A stretch of DNA of 37,377 bases. Source: Microvirga brassicacearum. GTDB taxonomy: Bacteria > Pseudomonadota > Alphaproteobacteria > Rhizobiales > Beijerinckiaceae. Shown here one piece after another: positions 17,483 through 26,512 of this stretch. The number at the start of each line of letters is the position of its first letter. Position 1 is the stretch's first letter. Below the pieces are notes generated by a model. It was not told the origin of the DNA. It saw only the letters and a program-made list of their open reading frames with translations, and did not search any database. The DNA lies in the NCBI RefSeq assembly GCF_008757455.1, contig NZ_VCMV01000023.1, positions 1 through 37,377 on the forward strand, given 5' to 3'. A program made the position numbers and the translations under genes.

Positions 17483-18124
17483 ATGTATCAGCCGCCGCAT
17501 TTCCGTGAAGACCGCCTCGATATCCAGCACGCGCTGATCCGCGCGCATTCGCTCGGCCTGCTCGTGACGATGGGAAGCAAGGGACTGACGGCCAATCCGA
17601 TCCCGTTCTCGCTCTATCCGGACGCCTCGCCCAACGGGACCTTGCGCGCTCACCTGTCGCGCGCCAACCCGCAATGGCAGGATTTTGATGCGGGTTGCGA
17701 CGCCTTGGTGATTTTCCAGGGCGTCGAGACCTACATCACGCCCTCCTGGTACGAGACGAAGCGCCAGACCGGCAAGGTCGTGCCGACCTGGAACTATGCC
17801 ATCGTCCAGGCCTATGGACCCATGACCGTCAGAGACGACCCGGATTGGGTGCTGGCGCAGATCCGCGAGTTGACGTCCCATCATGAGGCAAGCCGCTCGG
17901 AACCTTGGGCGGTCGAGGACGCGCCGGATGCCTTCGTGGCGGCGCAGCTGAAGGGCATCGTCGGCATCGAGATCCCGATCAGCCGAATCGAAGGCAAATG
18001 GAAGGCGAGCCAGAACCGGCCGGAGGCGGATCGACGCGGCGTCAGCGAGGGTCTGCGCGAGGCTGCCGACGACGCCTCGCAGCGGATGGCCGAACTTGTG
18101 GAGACGCTCGGCGCAAAGGCCTAG
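17483..18124 (+). CDS. FMN-binding negative transcriptional regulator, PaiB family
   Basis: A 213-residue split-barrel flavoprotein homologue of Bacillus PaiB. It has the family start MYQPPHFREDR, a flavin-side strand (LLVTMGSKGLTANPIPF), the block FQGVETYITPSWYETK with VVPTWNYAIVQAYGP, and the C-terminal GIEIPISRIEGKWKASQNR. PaiB of B. subtilis acts with the acetyltransferase PaiA in control of sporulation and degradative enzymes. In Proteobacteria the role is not known, and the split-barrel fold suggests FMN binding rather than classical DNA binding. The next gene, tag, starts 48 bases downstream. Confidence 0.92.
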   Translation: MYQPPHFREDRLDIQHALIRAHSLGLLVTMGSKGLTANPIPFSLYPDASPNGTLRAHLSRANPQWQDFDAGCDALVIFQGVETYITPSWYETKRQTGKVVPTWNYAIVQAYGPMTVRDDPDWVLAQIRELTSHHEASRSEPWAVEDAPDAFVAAQLKGIVGIEIPISRIEGKWKASQNRPEADRRGVSEGLREAADDASQRMAELVETLGAKA

Positions 18125-18171
18125 CTTTTCCCTCTCACCGCCTTTCCGTGTGCGGCCGATCCGGCTACACC

Positions 18172-18786
18172 ATGGCCATGACCGATGGCCTGATCCTTCA
18201 CCCCGACAACAAGACCCGCTGCTGGTGGCCGGGAACGGACCCGTTCTATGTCGCCTATCACGACACCGAATGGGGCGTGCCCGAATTCGATGACCGCGCC
18301 CTGTTCGAAAAGCTGATTCTCGACGGCTTTCAGGCCGGGCTGTCGTGGATCACGATCCTGCGCAAGCGCGAGAATTTCCGGCAGGCCTTCGCGGGCTTTG
18401 ATCCGGCCATCATCGCGCGCTTCGACGATGCGCAGGTCGAAGCCCTGATGCTCGATCCGGGGATCGTCCGCAACCGGTCGAAAATCATCGCCACCATCGC
18501 CGGCGCCCGGGCCTGGCTCGCCATCCAGGAACGCCGCGGCTTCTCGGAATATCTGTGGGACCACGTCGATGGACGGCCCGTCCAGAACAACCTGAAAAGC
18601 CGCGCCGATGTGCGGCCCGAGACCGAAATCTCGCGCCGCATTTCCAAGGCGCTCAAGGCTGAAGGGTTCAACTTCGTCGGTCCGACCATCGTTTACGCGT
18701 TCATGCAGGCGGTCGGCATGGTCAACGATCATCTGACCGGGTGCTTCCGTCATGCGGAATGCGCGGCGATCGCCGAGACGCTCTGA
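18172..18786 (+). CDS. tag: DNA-3-methyladenine glycosylase I
   Basis: A 204-residue Tag-type base-excision enzyme that removes 3-methyladenine from alkylated DNA. It has the N-terminal zinc ligands (Cys in NKTRCWWPG, His in YHDTEWG) and the active-site stretch FEKLILDGFQAGLSWITIL with the catalytic Glu. LDPGIVRNRSKI and the C-terminal NDHLTGCFRH, which supplies the other zinc His and Cys, complete it. ATG 18172 and ATG 18178 are both possible. A much longer upstream frame overlaps the PaiB-like gene and is not used. Its TGA overlaps the ATG of the HD gene (TGATG), so the two are coupled. Confidence 0.95.
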   Translation: MAMTDGLILHPDNKTRCWWPGTDPFYVAYHDTEWGVPEFDDRALFEKLILDGFQAGLSWITILRKRENFRQAFAGFDPAIIARFDDAQVEALMLDPGIVRNRSKIIATIAGARAWLAIQERRGFSEYLWDHVDGRPVQNNLKSRADVRPETEISRRISKALKAEGFNFVGPTIVYAFMQAVGMVNDHLTGCFRHAECAAIAETL

Positions 18787-19385
18787 TGGCGAAGGAGCCG
18801 CGCGTCTGGCAGCGCATGCTTTCGGGACGCCGGCTCGACCTGCTCAACCCCTCGCCGCTGGACGTGGAACTCGACGATATCGCCCACGGCCTGGCGCGGG
18901 TGGCGCGCTGGAATGGCCAGACGGTCGGGCCGCACATCTTCTCCGTGGCACAGCATAGCCTGCTGGTGGAAGCCATCGCCGAGCACCTCGATCCGGCCAT
19001 GTCCCGCGAGTGGCGGCTTGCGGTGCTGCTGCACGATGCGCCCGAATATGTGATCGGCGACATCATCTCGCCCTTCAAGGCGGTGATCGGGGATGTCTAC
19101 AAGGTGATCGAGGAGCGGCTGCTTGCGGCGATCCACCTGCATTTCGGGCTGCCGGCGCTGCCGGCCGCGGTGCTCAAGCGCTTCATCAAGCGCGCCGACC
19201 GGCAGGCAGCTTTTCTCGAGGCGACGCGGCTCGCCGGTTTCGGACGGGAGGAGGCGATGAAGATTTTCGGCCGTCCGGTGCCGCTTCCACGACAGGTCCA
19301 GCCCCTGCTCGAGCCGTGGGCGGTTTCGCACGCGCAGCACATGTACCGTCAACGCGTCGCTGCGCTTACAGTCGCGCCTCCCTGA
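18786..19385 (+). CDS. HD-domain phosphohydrolase (YfbR-like)
   Basis: A 199-residue HD-superfamily protein. It has VAQHSLLV (His57), LLHDAPEYVIGD (His83-Asp84, Glu87) and a later Asp in KRADRQAAFLEA, the arrangement seen in YfbR-type 5'-nucleotidases. YfbR hydrolyses deoxyribonucleoside 5'-monophosphates. That activity is a guess here. The start overlaps the tag stop by one base. Coupling to a DNA glycosylase fits a nucleotide or DNA hygiene role, but it is only context. Confidence 0.88.
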   Translation: MAKEPRVWQRMLSGRRLDLLNPSPLDVELDDIAHGLARVARWNGQTVGPHIFSVAQHSLLVEAIAEHLDPAMSREWRLAVLLHDAPEYVIGDIISPFKAVIGDVYKVIEERLLAAIHLHFGLPALPAAVLKRFIKRADRQAAFLEATRLAGFGREEAMKIFGRPVPLPRQVQPLLEPWAVSHAQHMYRQRVAALTVAPP

Positions 19386-19442
19386 TGCAGCCATGGGAGC
19401 GTGCTATCCTGGCCGTCAGAAAATTCCGAAGAGACAAGTACC

Positions 19443-19961
19443 ATGCCTACCCTCCACGTTTGTTCCCTCGCCCGCCTGCACGATACGGTGGCGCAAACCC
19501 GCGCCAGCCACATGGTGACGCTGATCAGCACCGGCTCGCTTGTCGAACGCCCGGCCTCCATCCTGGCGGACCGACACCTCTTCCTCACCGTCAGCGACAT
19601 CATCGAGCCGCTGGAAGGGCACATTCTCCCTGCCGAGGAGCACGTCCAGACGCTCCTCTCGTTCGTGCGCGCCTGGGATCGGCAGAGTCCTCTCGTCTTC
19701 CATTGCTGGGCCGGGATCAGCCGCTCCACGGCGGCGGCCTATATTTCGGCCTGCACCCTCGCCCCCGACCGGGATGAGGCTGAGATCGCCCATGCGCTGC
19801 GTCTCGCCTCGCCCACCGCGACACCGAATGCCAGGTTCGTGGCGCTGGCGGACGATGTGCTCGGGCGGCGCGGCCGCATGGTGGCGGCGATCGAAGGCAT
19901 CGGCCGAGGGGCGGAGGCTATGGAAGGAACGCCGTTCATGTTAACCCTTGGCAGGGCCTGA
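19443..19961 (+). CDS. protein tyrosine phosphatase-like protein
   Basis: A 172-residue Cys-based phosphatase with the P-loop HCWAGISRS at 87-95 (Cys88, Arg94), matching C-x5-R. A candidate general acid is Asp52 in the TVSDI loop. The family hydrolyses phosphotyrosine or small phosphoesters. In many Alphaproteobacteria such proteins are annotated as tyrosine phosphatases without known target. ATG 19443 is preferred to an in-frame upstream start at 19401. It lies 57 bases after the HD gene and may belong to the same transcript. Confidence 0.85.
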   Translation: MPTLHVCSLARLHDTVAQTRASHMVTLISTGSLVERPASILADRHLFLTVSDIIEPLEGHILPAEEHVQTLLSFVRAWDRQSPLVFHCWAGISRSTAAAYISACTLAPDRDEAEIAHALRLASPTATPNARFVALADDVLGRRGRMVAAIEGIGRGAEAMEGTPFMLTLGRA

Positions 19962-20012
19962 TCCATCTCGAGGATGCCCGTTCCGTTGTTCTGACGCGCC
20001 GGGGGGCACGCC

Positions 20013-22685
20013 TTGGATGAACTGACGCTATTGGCGATCCTCCTCGTGTTGACAATTCCTGTCTGCGCCGTGACCGCCTTGTTTCTGGCGCTCGGCGCTC
20101 GCCGCTCGGCGGCGGCCTTGCGCCTGCGGCTGGAGGCGCTCGAAAACGAATTGCGGCGGAGCCGTGGGGCGATCGAACAGCCAATTGCAGGCGAGTCGCT
20201 GCCTCCCGCTGCTGCCGTGACTCCTCCGGTTGTCGAAAGTCTACCGCCCGAACAGCCCCGGACAACGCCGACTGTTCCGCCCATCGCCGCCGCGCCGCGA
20301 AAGGATTCCGGTCTTGAGGACCGGCTGGGCTCCCGATGGGCGGTCTGGGTCGGCGGCATCGCGCTGGCGCTGGGCGGCATTTTCCTGGTGCGCTATTCGA
20401 TCGAGCAGAACCTGCTTGCGCCAGGCGTCCGCGTGATGATCGGTCTACTGTTTGCCGCCGGTCTCATCGGCGCCGGAGAGTGGCTGCGCCGGCGCGAGCG
20501 CGACATTTCGCTCCCGGGGTTCCCGTCGGCCAACGTACCGAGTGTCCTGACCGCGGCTGGAACCTGCACGGCCTTTGCGTCGATCTATGCCGCCTATGCG
20601 CTCTACGGCCTTATCAGCCCGGCAGCGGCCTTCGTGCTGCTCGGCGCAGTGGCGGTGTTAACGATGGCGGCAGCGATCCTCCACGGCCCTGCCCTGGCGG
20701 GTCTCGGCCTGGTCGGTGCCATGGGGTCACCGCTTCTGGTCTCGTCCCAGGAGCCGCAGCCCTGGGCGCTGGTGATCTATCTGCCGTTCGTGGTGCTGGC
20801 GGCGTACGGCGTCGCGCGCTTTCGCCGCTGGCGTTGGCTTGCGCTGGCGGCAGCGGGCGGCGCGCTCCTGTGGTCGCCGCTAATCGCGCTGGCGGACGAG
20901 CGCACGGTGCTCCCCCTCATGGTGCACCTCGCCCTCCAGACCGCCTTCGCGGCGCTGTTTCTTGTGGCCGATCCCTATCGCTCCACCGCGGACGGCGAGG
21001 CCCGCATCGACTGGCCGGCGAGCCTCGTGCTGCTGCTGTTCTCGCTTGGGAGCGTGCTGACGGCGAGCGCCGTGGAGGCCGGCTCCGCGCGGCCGATTTT
21101 TGCCGGGATCGTCGCGCTCGTGCTGCTCGCGACGGGCTTCCGGTTTGCTGCGGCAGCACCAGCCGCCGCCATTGCGGCGTTCACAGTGATCGGCACGCTT
21201 CTGGTCTGGCCCATTGCCCGTGACGTCGCGGGAAATCCGGAGAATATCTTCTATATGAGCGGCGATATCTTCGCCGTGCGCCCGGATGCGCTCGCGGCTT
21301 ATCTGATTTTCGCCTGTGTCCTCGTTCCCCTCGTCTCCGCCGCATCCCTGCTTCGGCTGACCTTGGCCGGGCAGCTGCGGCTGCCGATCGCCGCATGGTA
21401 TGCGGGAACCGCGGCCGTGACGCCCCTGCTCGCACTGGTCGCCGCCTATTGGCGCATCGCTGGACTTGAACGCGATCTCTCGTTCGCCCTCGCGGCAGGC
21501 CTTCTCGCCCTCGCCTTCGTGTTCGCCGCGACGCGCCTTCGCCAGCGCGGCGATGAGGCCGGCGAGACCATCCGTCTCGGCCTCGGCGCGGTTGCCGCCG
21601 CGGCTCTGGGAGCGCTCGCCCTCGGCCTCACTTTCGTGCTCGACCGAGGCATGCTGACGGTCGCCTTCGCGTTGACGGCGCTCGCCACCGCCTGGATCTC
21701 CGAACGCCTCACGATTCCGGCCCTGCGCTACGCGGTCGGCGCCCTCGGGCTCATCGTGCTCGGGCGGTTGATCTGGAGCCCCACCATCGTCGAGGGCAAT
21801 CCCGGCCCGATTCTCGTCAACTGGCTGCTTTGGGGCTACGGCATTCCGGCCGTGTCGTTTTTCCTCGCCAGCCGCTGGCTCGAGCGAAGCGGCCGCGACC
21901 GGATCGTCCAGCTCACCGAAAGCCTGAGCTTTGTTTTCGCCACGTTCCTGATCTTCTTTGAGATCCGCCACGCGCTGCACGCGGGCGACCCGCTGGCGGT
22001 CGATTTCGGTCTCGTCGAGGCCGGCCTCATCGCAACCGAGACCCTGGCGTTCGGCGTATTGCTGACCCGGCTGGACCTGCGAAAACCGGATCTGGTCTAT
22101 CGCTGGGGTTCGCTGATCCTTAAAGGCCTGTCGCTTGCGATCTGCATCGGCGGTCTGTTGATCGGCCAGAATCCCCTCTTCACCGGCCAGCCTCTCCAGG
22201 GCAGCGTCGTCTTCAACGCCCTGATTCCGGCCTACCTGCTGCCGTCGCTGATCGCGATCCTGCTGGCGCTGGCCGAGCGCGGCAACAAGCCGCCCTTCTA
22301 TTCCTGGACCTCCGCCATTCTCGCCCTCGCCCTCCAGCTCGCTTATGTTTGCCTTCAGATCAGGCGCGTGTTTCAGGGCCCGGAACTCGGCTTCTGGCGC
22401 GGCGTCACGCAGGGCGAGCAATGGAGCTATTCGCTGGCGTTGCTGGTCATCGGCATCGCGCTTTTGGGCATCGGCTTGCTTCGCGATATTCGCTTTGCCC
22501 GCCTGGCCTCGGCGGTCTATCTTGTGCTCGCCGTTCTGAAGGTATTCATCGTCGATCTGGCCAATCTGGAAGGCGTGATGCGGGCCCTGTCGTTTATCGG
22601 CCTCGGGCTGGTTCTCATCGGCATCGGCCTCGTTTATCAGAGGCTCCTCACGCAACGACCCGGCCGCCCAGCCGCCTCCGGCTAG
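20013..22685 (+). CDS. DUF2339 domain multi-spanning membrane protein
   Basis: A large protein of 890 residues. A first hydrophobic segment (about 5-28) is followed by a short coiled region and a Pro-rich linker (to about residue 95). Then come the DUF2339 start LEDRLGSRWAVWVGGIALAL and about two dozen membrane helices through the rest. DUF2339 proteins are long polytopic membrane proteins of unknown function. Their size and helix number recall transporters or envelope-assembly proteins. The start is TTG 20013 after a G-rich site. The Arg/Asp-rich loops are few, and it is one of the longest genes here. Confidence 0.88.
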   Translation: MDELTLLAILLVLTIPVCAVTALFLALGARRSAAALRLRLEALENELRRSRGAIEQPIAGESLPPAAAVTPPVVESLPPEQPRTTPTVPPIAAAPRKDSGLEDRLGSRWAVWVGGIALALGGIFLVRYSIEQNLLAPGVRVMIGLLFAAGLIGAGEWLRRRERDISLPGFPSANVPSVLTAAGTCTAFASIYAAYALYGLISPAAAFVLLGAVAVLTMAAAILHGPALAGLGLVGAMGSPLLVSSQEPQPWALVIYLPFVVLAAYGVARFRRWRWLALAAAGGALLWSPLIALADERTVLPLMVHLALQTAFAALFLVADPYRSTADGEARIDWPASLVLLLFSLGSVLTASAVEAGSARPIFAGIVALVLLATGFRFAAAAPAAAIAAFTVIGTLLVWPIARDVAGNPENIFYMSGDIFAVRPDALAAYLIFACVLVPLVSAASLLRLTLAGQLRLPIAAWYAGTAAVTPLLALVAAYWRIAGLERDLSFALAAGLLALAFVFAATRLRQRGDEAGETIRLGLGAVAAAALGALALGLTFVLDRGMLTVAFALTALATAWISERLTIPALRYAVGALGLIVLGRLIWSPTIVEGNPGPILVNWLLWGYGIPAVSFFLASRWLERSGRDRIVQLTESLSFVFATFLIFFEIRHALHAGDPLAVDFGLVEAGLIATETLAFGVLLTRLDLRKPDLVYRWGSLILKGLSLAICIGGLLIGQNPLFTGQPLQGSVVFNALIPAYLLPSLIAILLALAERGNKPPFYSWTSAILALALQLAYVCLQIRRVFQGPELGFWRGVTQGEQWSYSLALLVIGIALLGIGLLRDIRFARLASAVYLVLAVLKVFIVDLANLEGVMRALSFIGLGLVLIGIGLVYQRLLTQRPGRPAASG

Positions 22686-22721
22686 GGCTGCGGCGGATTC
22701 AAAACCAGTGAACGGACCAGC

Positions 22722-22970
22722 ATGACCGACCAATCCCCCCTCACCGAGCTCCCCTTCGAGAAGGCCCTGGCCGAACTCGAGGATATCGTGCGGCGGTTGG
22801 AGCGCGGCGATGTGCCTCTGGAAGATTCGATTGCCATCTACGAGCGCGGCGAAGCCCTGAAGAAGCATTGCGAGGCGCTCCTGAAGAAGGCCGAAGCCCG
22901 CATCGAAAAGATCAACCTCGGCCCGGATGGAAAAGCCGCCAGCGTGTCGCCGCTGGATGTGGAAACCTAG
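22722..22970 (+). CDS. xseB: exodeoxyribonuclease VII small subunit
   Basis: An 82-residue helical protein with the XseB pattern: [20 protein letters not shown], then [20 protein letters not shown], and a closing helix EARIEKINL. XseB binds several copies to the large subunit XseA, and the complex degrades single-stranded DNA in both directions. XseA is not in the window. It lies just upstream of dxs, an arrangement frequent in Alphaproteobacteria. Confidence 0.95.
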   Translation: MTDQSPLTELPFEKALAELEDIVRRLERGDVPLEDSIAIYERGEALKKHCEALLKKAEARIEKINLGPDGKAASVSPLDVET

Positions 22971-23000
22971 ATTCGCTGAGAAAACGGCCGAGCTTGCGGT

Positions 23001-23029
23001 TTGACCCGGTCCTTTTCCCACCCTATTTC
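23001..23029 (+). promoter_or_regulatory. candidate sigma-70 promoter of dxs
   Basis: TTGACC (23001-23006), a 17-base spacer and TATTTC (23024-23029). Transcription would start near 23036, which puts TTG 23032 upstream of the transcript and supports TTG 23071 as the dxs start. Confidence 0.4.
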
Positions 23030-23070
23030 CATTGATTGGCCCGTTTCGAGGGTCTGAGCGAGAGTACGAT

Positions 23071-24978
23071 TTGTCCACGCCCCTTCTCGACACCATCGTC
23101 ACCCCGGAAGATCTCCGGGCCTTGTCGGAAAACCAGCTGCGACAGGTTGCCGACGAATTGCGCACCGAGACTATTTCAGCGGTGTCCGTGACCGGAGGAC
23201 ATCTGGGCGCAGGGCTTGGGGTGGTCGAGCTGACGGTGGCGCTCCATTACGTGTTCGATACGCCCCGGGATCGCCTGATCTGGGATGTCGGTCATCAGGC
23301 CTATCCGCACAAGATTCTGACGGGGCGGCGCGACCGCATCCGGACCTTGCGCCAGGGCGGCGGGCTGTCAGGCTTCACTAAACGCTCGGAGAGCGAGTAC
23401 GACCCCTTCGGTGCGGCGCATTCCTCGACCTCGATCTCAGCCGGCCTCGGCATGGCGGTGGCGCGAGATCTCGACGGGCGTAAGAACAACGTCGTGGCGG
23501 TCATCGGCGACGGCGCCATGTCGGCCGGCATGGCCTATGAAGCCATGAACAACGCGGGCGCGATGCACTCGCGGCTGATCGTCATTCTCAACGACAACGA
23601 CATGTCGATTGCGCCGCCGACCGGCGCCATGTCGTCTTATCTGGCGCGCCTCGTCTCGGGCGGCACTTATCGCGGCTTGCGCGAGACCGCCAAGCAGTTG
23701 GCCAAGAAGCTGCCGAAGTTTTTCTACGAGAAGGCGGCGCGCGCCGAGGAATATGCCCGCGCATTCTGGACCGGCGGCACGATGTTCGAGGAACTCGGCT
23801 TCTACTACGTCGGACCTATCGACGGCCACAACCTCGACCACCTGTTGCCGATCCTGAAGAACGTGCGCGATTCCGGCACGGGCCCGATCCTGGTTCACGT
23901 GGTGACCAAGAAGGGCAAGGGCTACGCACCCGCCGAGGAGGCCCCGGACAAATACCATGGCGTCGTGAGCTTCGATGTGGTGACCGGGGCGCAGGCCAAG
24001 GCCAAGGCGAATGCGCCGTCCTACACGAAAGTGTTCGGCGAGAGCCTCATCAGGGAAGCCGCGAAGGACGACAGGATCGTCGGGATCACGGCCGCCATGC
24101 CCACCGGCACCGGCATCGACATCTTCAGCAAGGAATTTCCGGCGCGGACCTTCGACGTGGGCATTGCCGAACAGCATGCGGTCACCTTCGCAGCCGGCAT
24201 GGCGACGGAGGGCTACAAGCCGTTTTGCGCCATCTATTCGACATTCCTGCAGCGGGGCTATGACCAGCTGGTCCACGATGTGGCGCTGCAGAACCTGCCC
24301 GTCCGCTTTGCGCTCGACCGCGCCGGGCTGGTCGGTGCGGATGGGGCGACCCATGCGGGCTCGTTCGACGTGGCCTATCTCGGCTGCCTGCCCAACATGG
24401 TGGTGATGGCCGCCGCCGACGAGGCCGAGCTGGTGCATATGGTGGCGACCGCGGCAGCTTATGACGACGGGCCGATCGCGTTCCGCTATCCGCGTGGCGA
24501 AGGCATCGGCGTGGACATGCCGGAGCACGGCGTGCCGTTGCCGATCGGCAAGGGCCGCATCGTGCGCCAGGGAAACCGCATCGCCATCCTGACGCTCGGC
24601 ACGCGCATGTCGGAGGCCCTGAAAGCGGCCGAAGATCTCGAGGCGCGCGGCCTCTCGACCACCGTGGCGGATGCGCGGTTTGCAAAGCCCCTCGACGAAG
24701 AGCTGATCCTCCGGCTGGCGCGTGACCACGAAGTGCTGATCACGGTCGAGGAAGGCTCGGTGGGCGGTTTCGGCTCCTACGTGCTGAATCTTCTGGCGGA
24801 AAAAGGGGTGCTCGATCGCGGCACCGTGAAAGTGCGTTCAATGGTTCTGCCGGACGTTTATCTCGACCACGACAAGCCCGAGCGCCTTTACGCCAAAGCC
24901 GGACTCGATGCGGCAGGGATCGTCGCCAAGGTGTTCGAGGCGCTTGGCCATGAAACGCCGCATCAGGCCCGCGCCTGA
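23071..24978 (+). CDS. dxs: 1-deoxy-D-xylulose-5-phosphate synthase
   Basis: About 635 residues, the usual size of DXS. It condenses pyruvate and glyceraldehyde 3-phosphate with thiamine diphosphate, the first step of the MEP isoprenoid pathway. The N-terminal TPP-binding block [18 protein letters not shown], the linker and the C-terminal [13 protein letters not shown] (catalytic Glu and substrate His) with the transketolase domain are intact. TTG 23071 fits homologues, which begin close to TPLLDTI. The upstream TTG 23032 gives 13 extra residues and a poor site. A good -35/-10 pair is just upstream. It converges with the SOD gene with only 4 bases between stops. Confidence 0.96.
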   Translation: MSTPLLDTIVTPEDLRALSENQLRQVADELRTETISAVSVTGGHLGAGLGVVELTVALHYVFDTPRDRLIWDVGHQAYPHKILTGRRDRIRTLRQGGGLSGFTKRSESEYDPFGAAHSSTSISAGLGMAVARDLDGRKNNVVAVIGDGAMSAGMAYEAMNNAGAMHSRLIVILNDNDMSIAPPTGAMSSYLARLVSGGTYRGLRETAKQLAKKLPKFFYEKAARAEEYARAFWTGGTMFEELGFYYVGPIDGHNLDHLLPILKNVRDSGTGPILVHVVTKKGKGYAPAEEAPDKYHGVVSFDVVTGAQAKAKANAPSYTKVFGESLIREAAKDDRIVGITAAMPTGTGIDIFSKEFPARTFDVGIAEQHAVTFAAGMATEGYKPFCAIYSTFLQRGYDQLVHDVALQNLPVRFALDRAGLVGADGATHAGSFDVAYLGCLPNMVVMAAADEAELVHMVATAAAYDDGPIAFRYPRGEGIGVDMPEHGVPLPIGKGRIVRQGNRIAILTLGTRMSEALKAAEDLEARGLSTTVADARFAKPLDEELILRLARDHEVLITVEEGSVGGFGSYVLNLLAEKGVLDRGTVKVRSMVLPDVYLDHDKPERLYAKAGLDAAGIVAKVFEALGHETPHQARA

Positions 24979-24982
24979 GGTA

Positions 24983-25696
24983 TCAGACCGTCAGCCTGCC
25001 GGCCTTCGCCGCCGCATAGCGTTCGCCGATCCGGTTCCAGTCGAGCACGTTCCACCACGCTTTCAGATATTCGGGCCGGCGGTTCTGATATTTGAGATAA
25101 TAGGCGTGCTCCCACACATCGTTGCCCATGAGAACGCGCTTACCCTCCATGAGCGGCGTGTCCTGGTTGGGCGTCGCCACGATGCCGAGTTTGCCGGCAC
25201 GGTCCACGGTGACGAAGACCCAGCCCGATCCAAACTGCTTTTCGCCCGCTATGTCGAAATCGCGCCGGAATGTCTCGAAGCCGCCGAGATCGCGATCGAT
25301 CGCCGCTTGAAGCTCACCCGTCGGCTGCCCGCCCGCTCCTCCCATGATCTGCCAGAACATGGTGTGGTTGGCATGGCCGCCGCCATTGTCTTGGATCGCT
25401 GTGCGAATCGGGGCCGGCACCTTCGACAGGTTTTCCAGCAGGTCCGGAAGCGCCATTTTGGACAGGTCGTCGTGCTGCGCGAGCGCTTCGTTGAGATTTC
25501 GGACATAGGCCGCGTGGTGCTTGTCGTGATGCAGCTCCATCGTCATGGCGTCGATATGCGGTTCATTCTTGCTGTTCGGGTAGGGCAAGGGATCGAGCTT
25601 GAAAGGGCCGGCGGGGGCTTGCGCGAAGGCGCGCGGGATGGCAGCGCTGGCAGCGAGGGCGACGGTTCCCGACAAGATCATGCGGCGGCTTATCAT
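24983..25696 (-). CDS. sodB: exported Fe/Mn superoxide dismutase
   Basis: A 237-residue Fe/Mn superoxide dismutase. Metal ligands are His56 (ELHHDKHHAAYV), His111 (GGHANHTMFW), Asp193 and His197 (NDVWEHAYY). The N-terminus is a twin-arginine signal, SRRMILSG, with a hydrophobic core and cleavage after AFA, so it should be exported folded with its metal. This differs from the usual cytosolic enzyme. ATG 25696 follows AGGAAAG. It is divergent from tlyA. Iron or manganese cannot be told from sequence here. Confidence 0.93.
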   Translation of the reverse strand: MISRRMILSGTVALAASAAIPRAFAQAPAGPFKLDPLPYPNSKNEPHIDAMTMELHHDKHHAAYVRNLNEALAQHDDLSKMALPDLLENLSKVPAPIRTAIQDNGGGHANHTMFWQIMGGAGGQPTGELQAAIDRDLGGFETFRRDFDIAGEKQFGSGWVFVTVDRAGKLGIVATPNQDTPLMEGKRVLMGNDVWEHAYYLKYQNRRPEYLKAWWNVLDWNRIGERYAAAKAGRLTV

Positions 25697-25774
25697 CTGA
25701 ATGCTTTCCTTTCCCGGGCTGGCGGCAGAGAGGAGATGCCCACTTCGACTACTTTGTTCCGGCTCTGAGGGATT

Positions 25775-26512
25775 GTGAAGGACGTGAACCACAAGCGAGC
25801 CGACGTGACATTGGTCGAGCGCGGGCTTTTTACGAGCCGGGCCCGCGCGCAGGAAGCGATTGCGGCCGGGCTGGTGATCGTGAACGGCACCGTGGTGCGA
25901 AAAGCCTCCGAGATGATCGGGGAGGACGCGGTGATCTCCGCCGAGCACCCCCATCCATATGTGTCGCGTGGCGGCGTGAAGCTCGCGGCGGCTCTCGATG
26001 CTTTCGGCATTAGTCCCGAAGGCTGCATCTGCGTCGATCTCGGCGCCTCGACCGGCGGCTTCACGGAGGTTCTGCTCCTGCGTGGCGCGGCTCACGTCTA
26101 TGCGGTCGATGTGGGGCACAGCCAGCTTCACCCCAAAATCGCCGCAGATCCGCGGGTAACCAGCCTCGAGAGCACGGACGCGCGAAAACTCGACGCGGCG
26201 CTGATCCCGCAGCCGATCGATCTTCTCGTGGCGGATGTGAGCTTCATCTCGCTCAAACTCGTCCTTCCCGCCGCAACGGGGCTGCTGAAGTCCGGCGCGG
26301 CGCTGGCGGTCTTGGTCAAGCCGCAATTCGAGGCGGGACGCGACCGCGTGAAAAAGGGTATCGTGCGCGATGAGGCCGTGCATCGCGCCGTTTGCGACGA
26401 TATGACGAAGTTCATTGCCTCGCTGGGATTAGCCCCACTGGGCCTGGTACCGTCCCCCATCGAGGGCGGCGACGGCAATCGTGAATTTTTGTTGGGAGCG
26501 CGCCTTGGCTGA
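25775..26512 (+). CDS. tlyA: TlyA family rRNA 2'-O-methyltransferase / hemolysin-like protein
   Basis: About 245 residues. An N-terminal S4 RNA-binding domain (RADVTLVERGLFTSRARAQ, then VIVNGTVVRKASE) is followed by an FtsJ-type methyltransferase with the SAM motif CVDLGASTGGFTEVLL and the catalytic DVSFISLK. TlyA of mycobacteria methylates 16S and 23S rRNA at cytidines; related bacterial proteins are annotated as hemolysins. The start is GTG 25775 or GTG 25784. Its final bases overlap the start of the next methyltransferase gene. Confidence 0.93.
   Translation: MKDVNHKRADVTLVERGLFTSRARAQEAIAAGLVIVNGTVVRKASEMIGEDAVISAEHPHPYVSRGGVKLAAALDAFGISPEGCICVDLGASTGGFTEVLLLRGAAHVYAVDVGHSQLHPKIAADPRVTSLESTDARKLDAALIPQPIDLLVADVSFISLKLVLPAATGLLKSGAALAVLVKPQFEAGRDRVKKGIVRDEAVHRAVCDDMTKFIASLGLAPLGLVPSPIEGGDGNREFLLGARLG

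Noticed and set aside
20880..23165. A very long open frame (761 codons) opposite the DUF2339 gene
   Set aside because: Its charged, low-complexity composition (Glu, Gln, Arg, Gly) is what the reverse strand of a membrane-protein gene gives. The sense frame has clear family motifs.
23437..24729. A 430-codon frame opposite dxs
   Set aside because: It mirrors a well conserved dxs gene and has no motif of its own.
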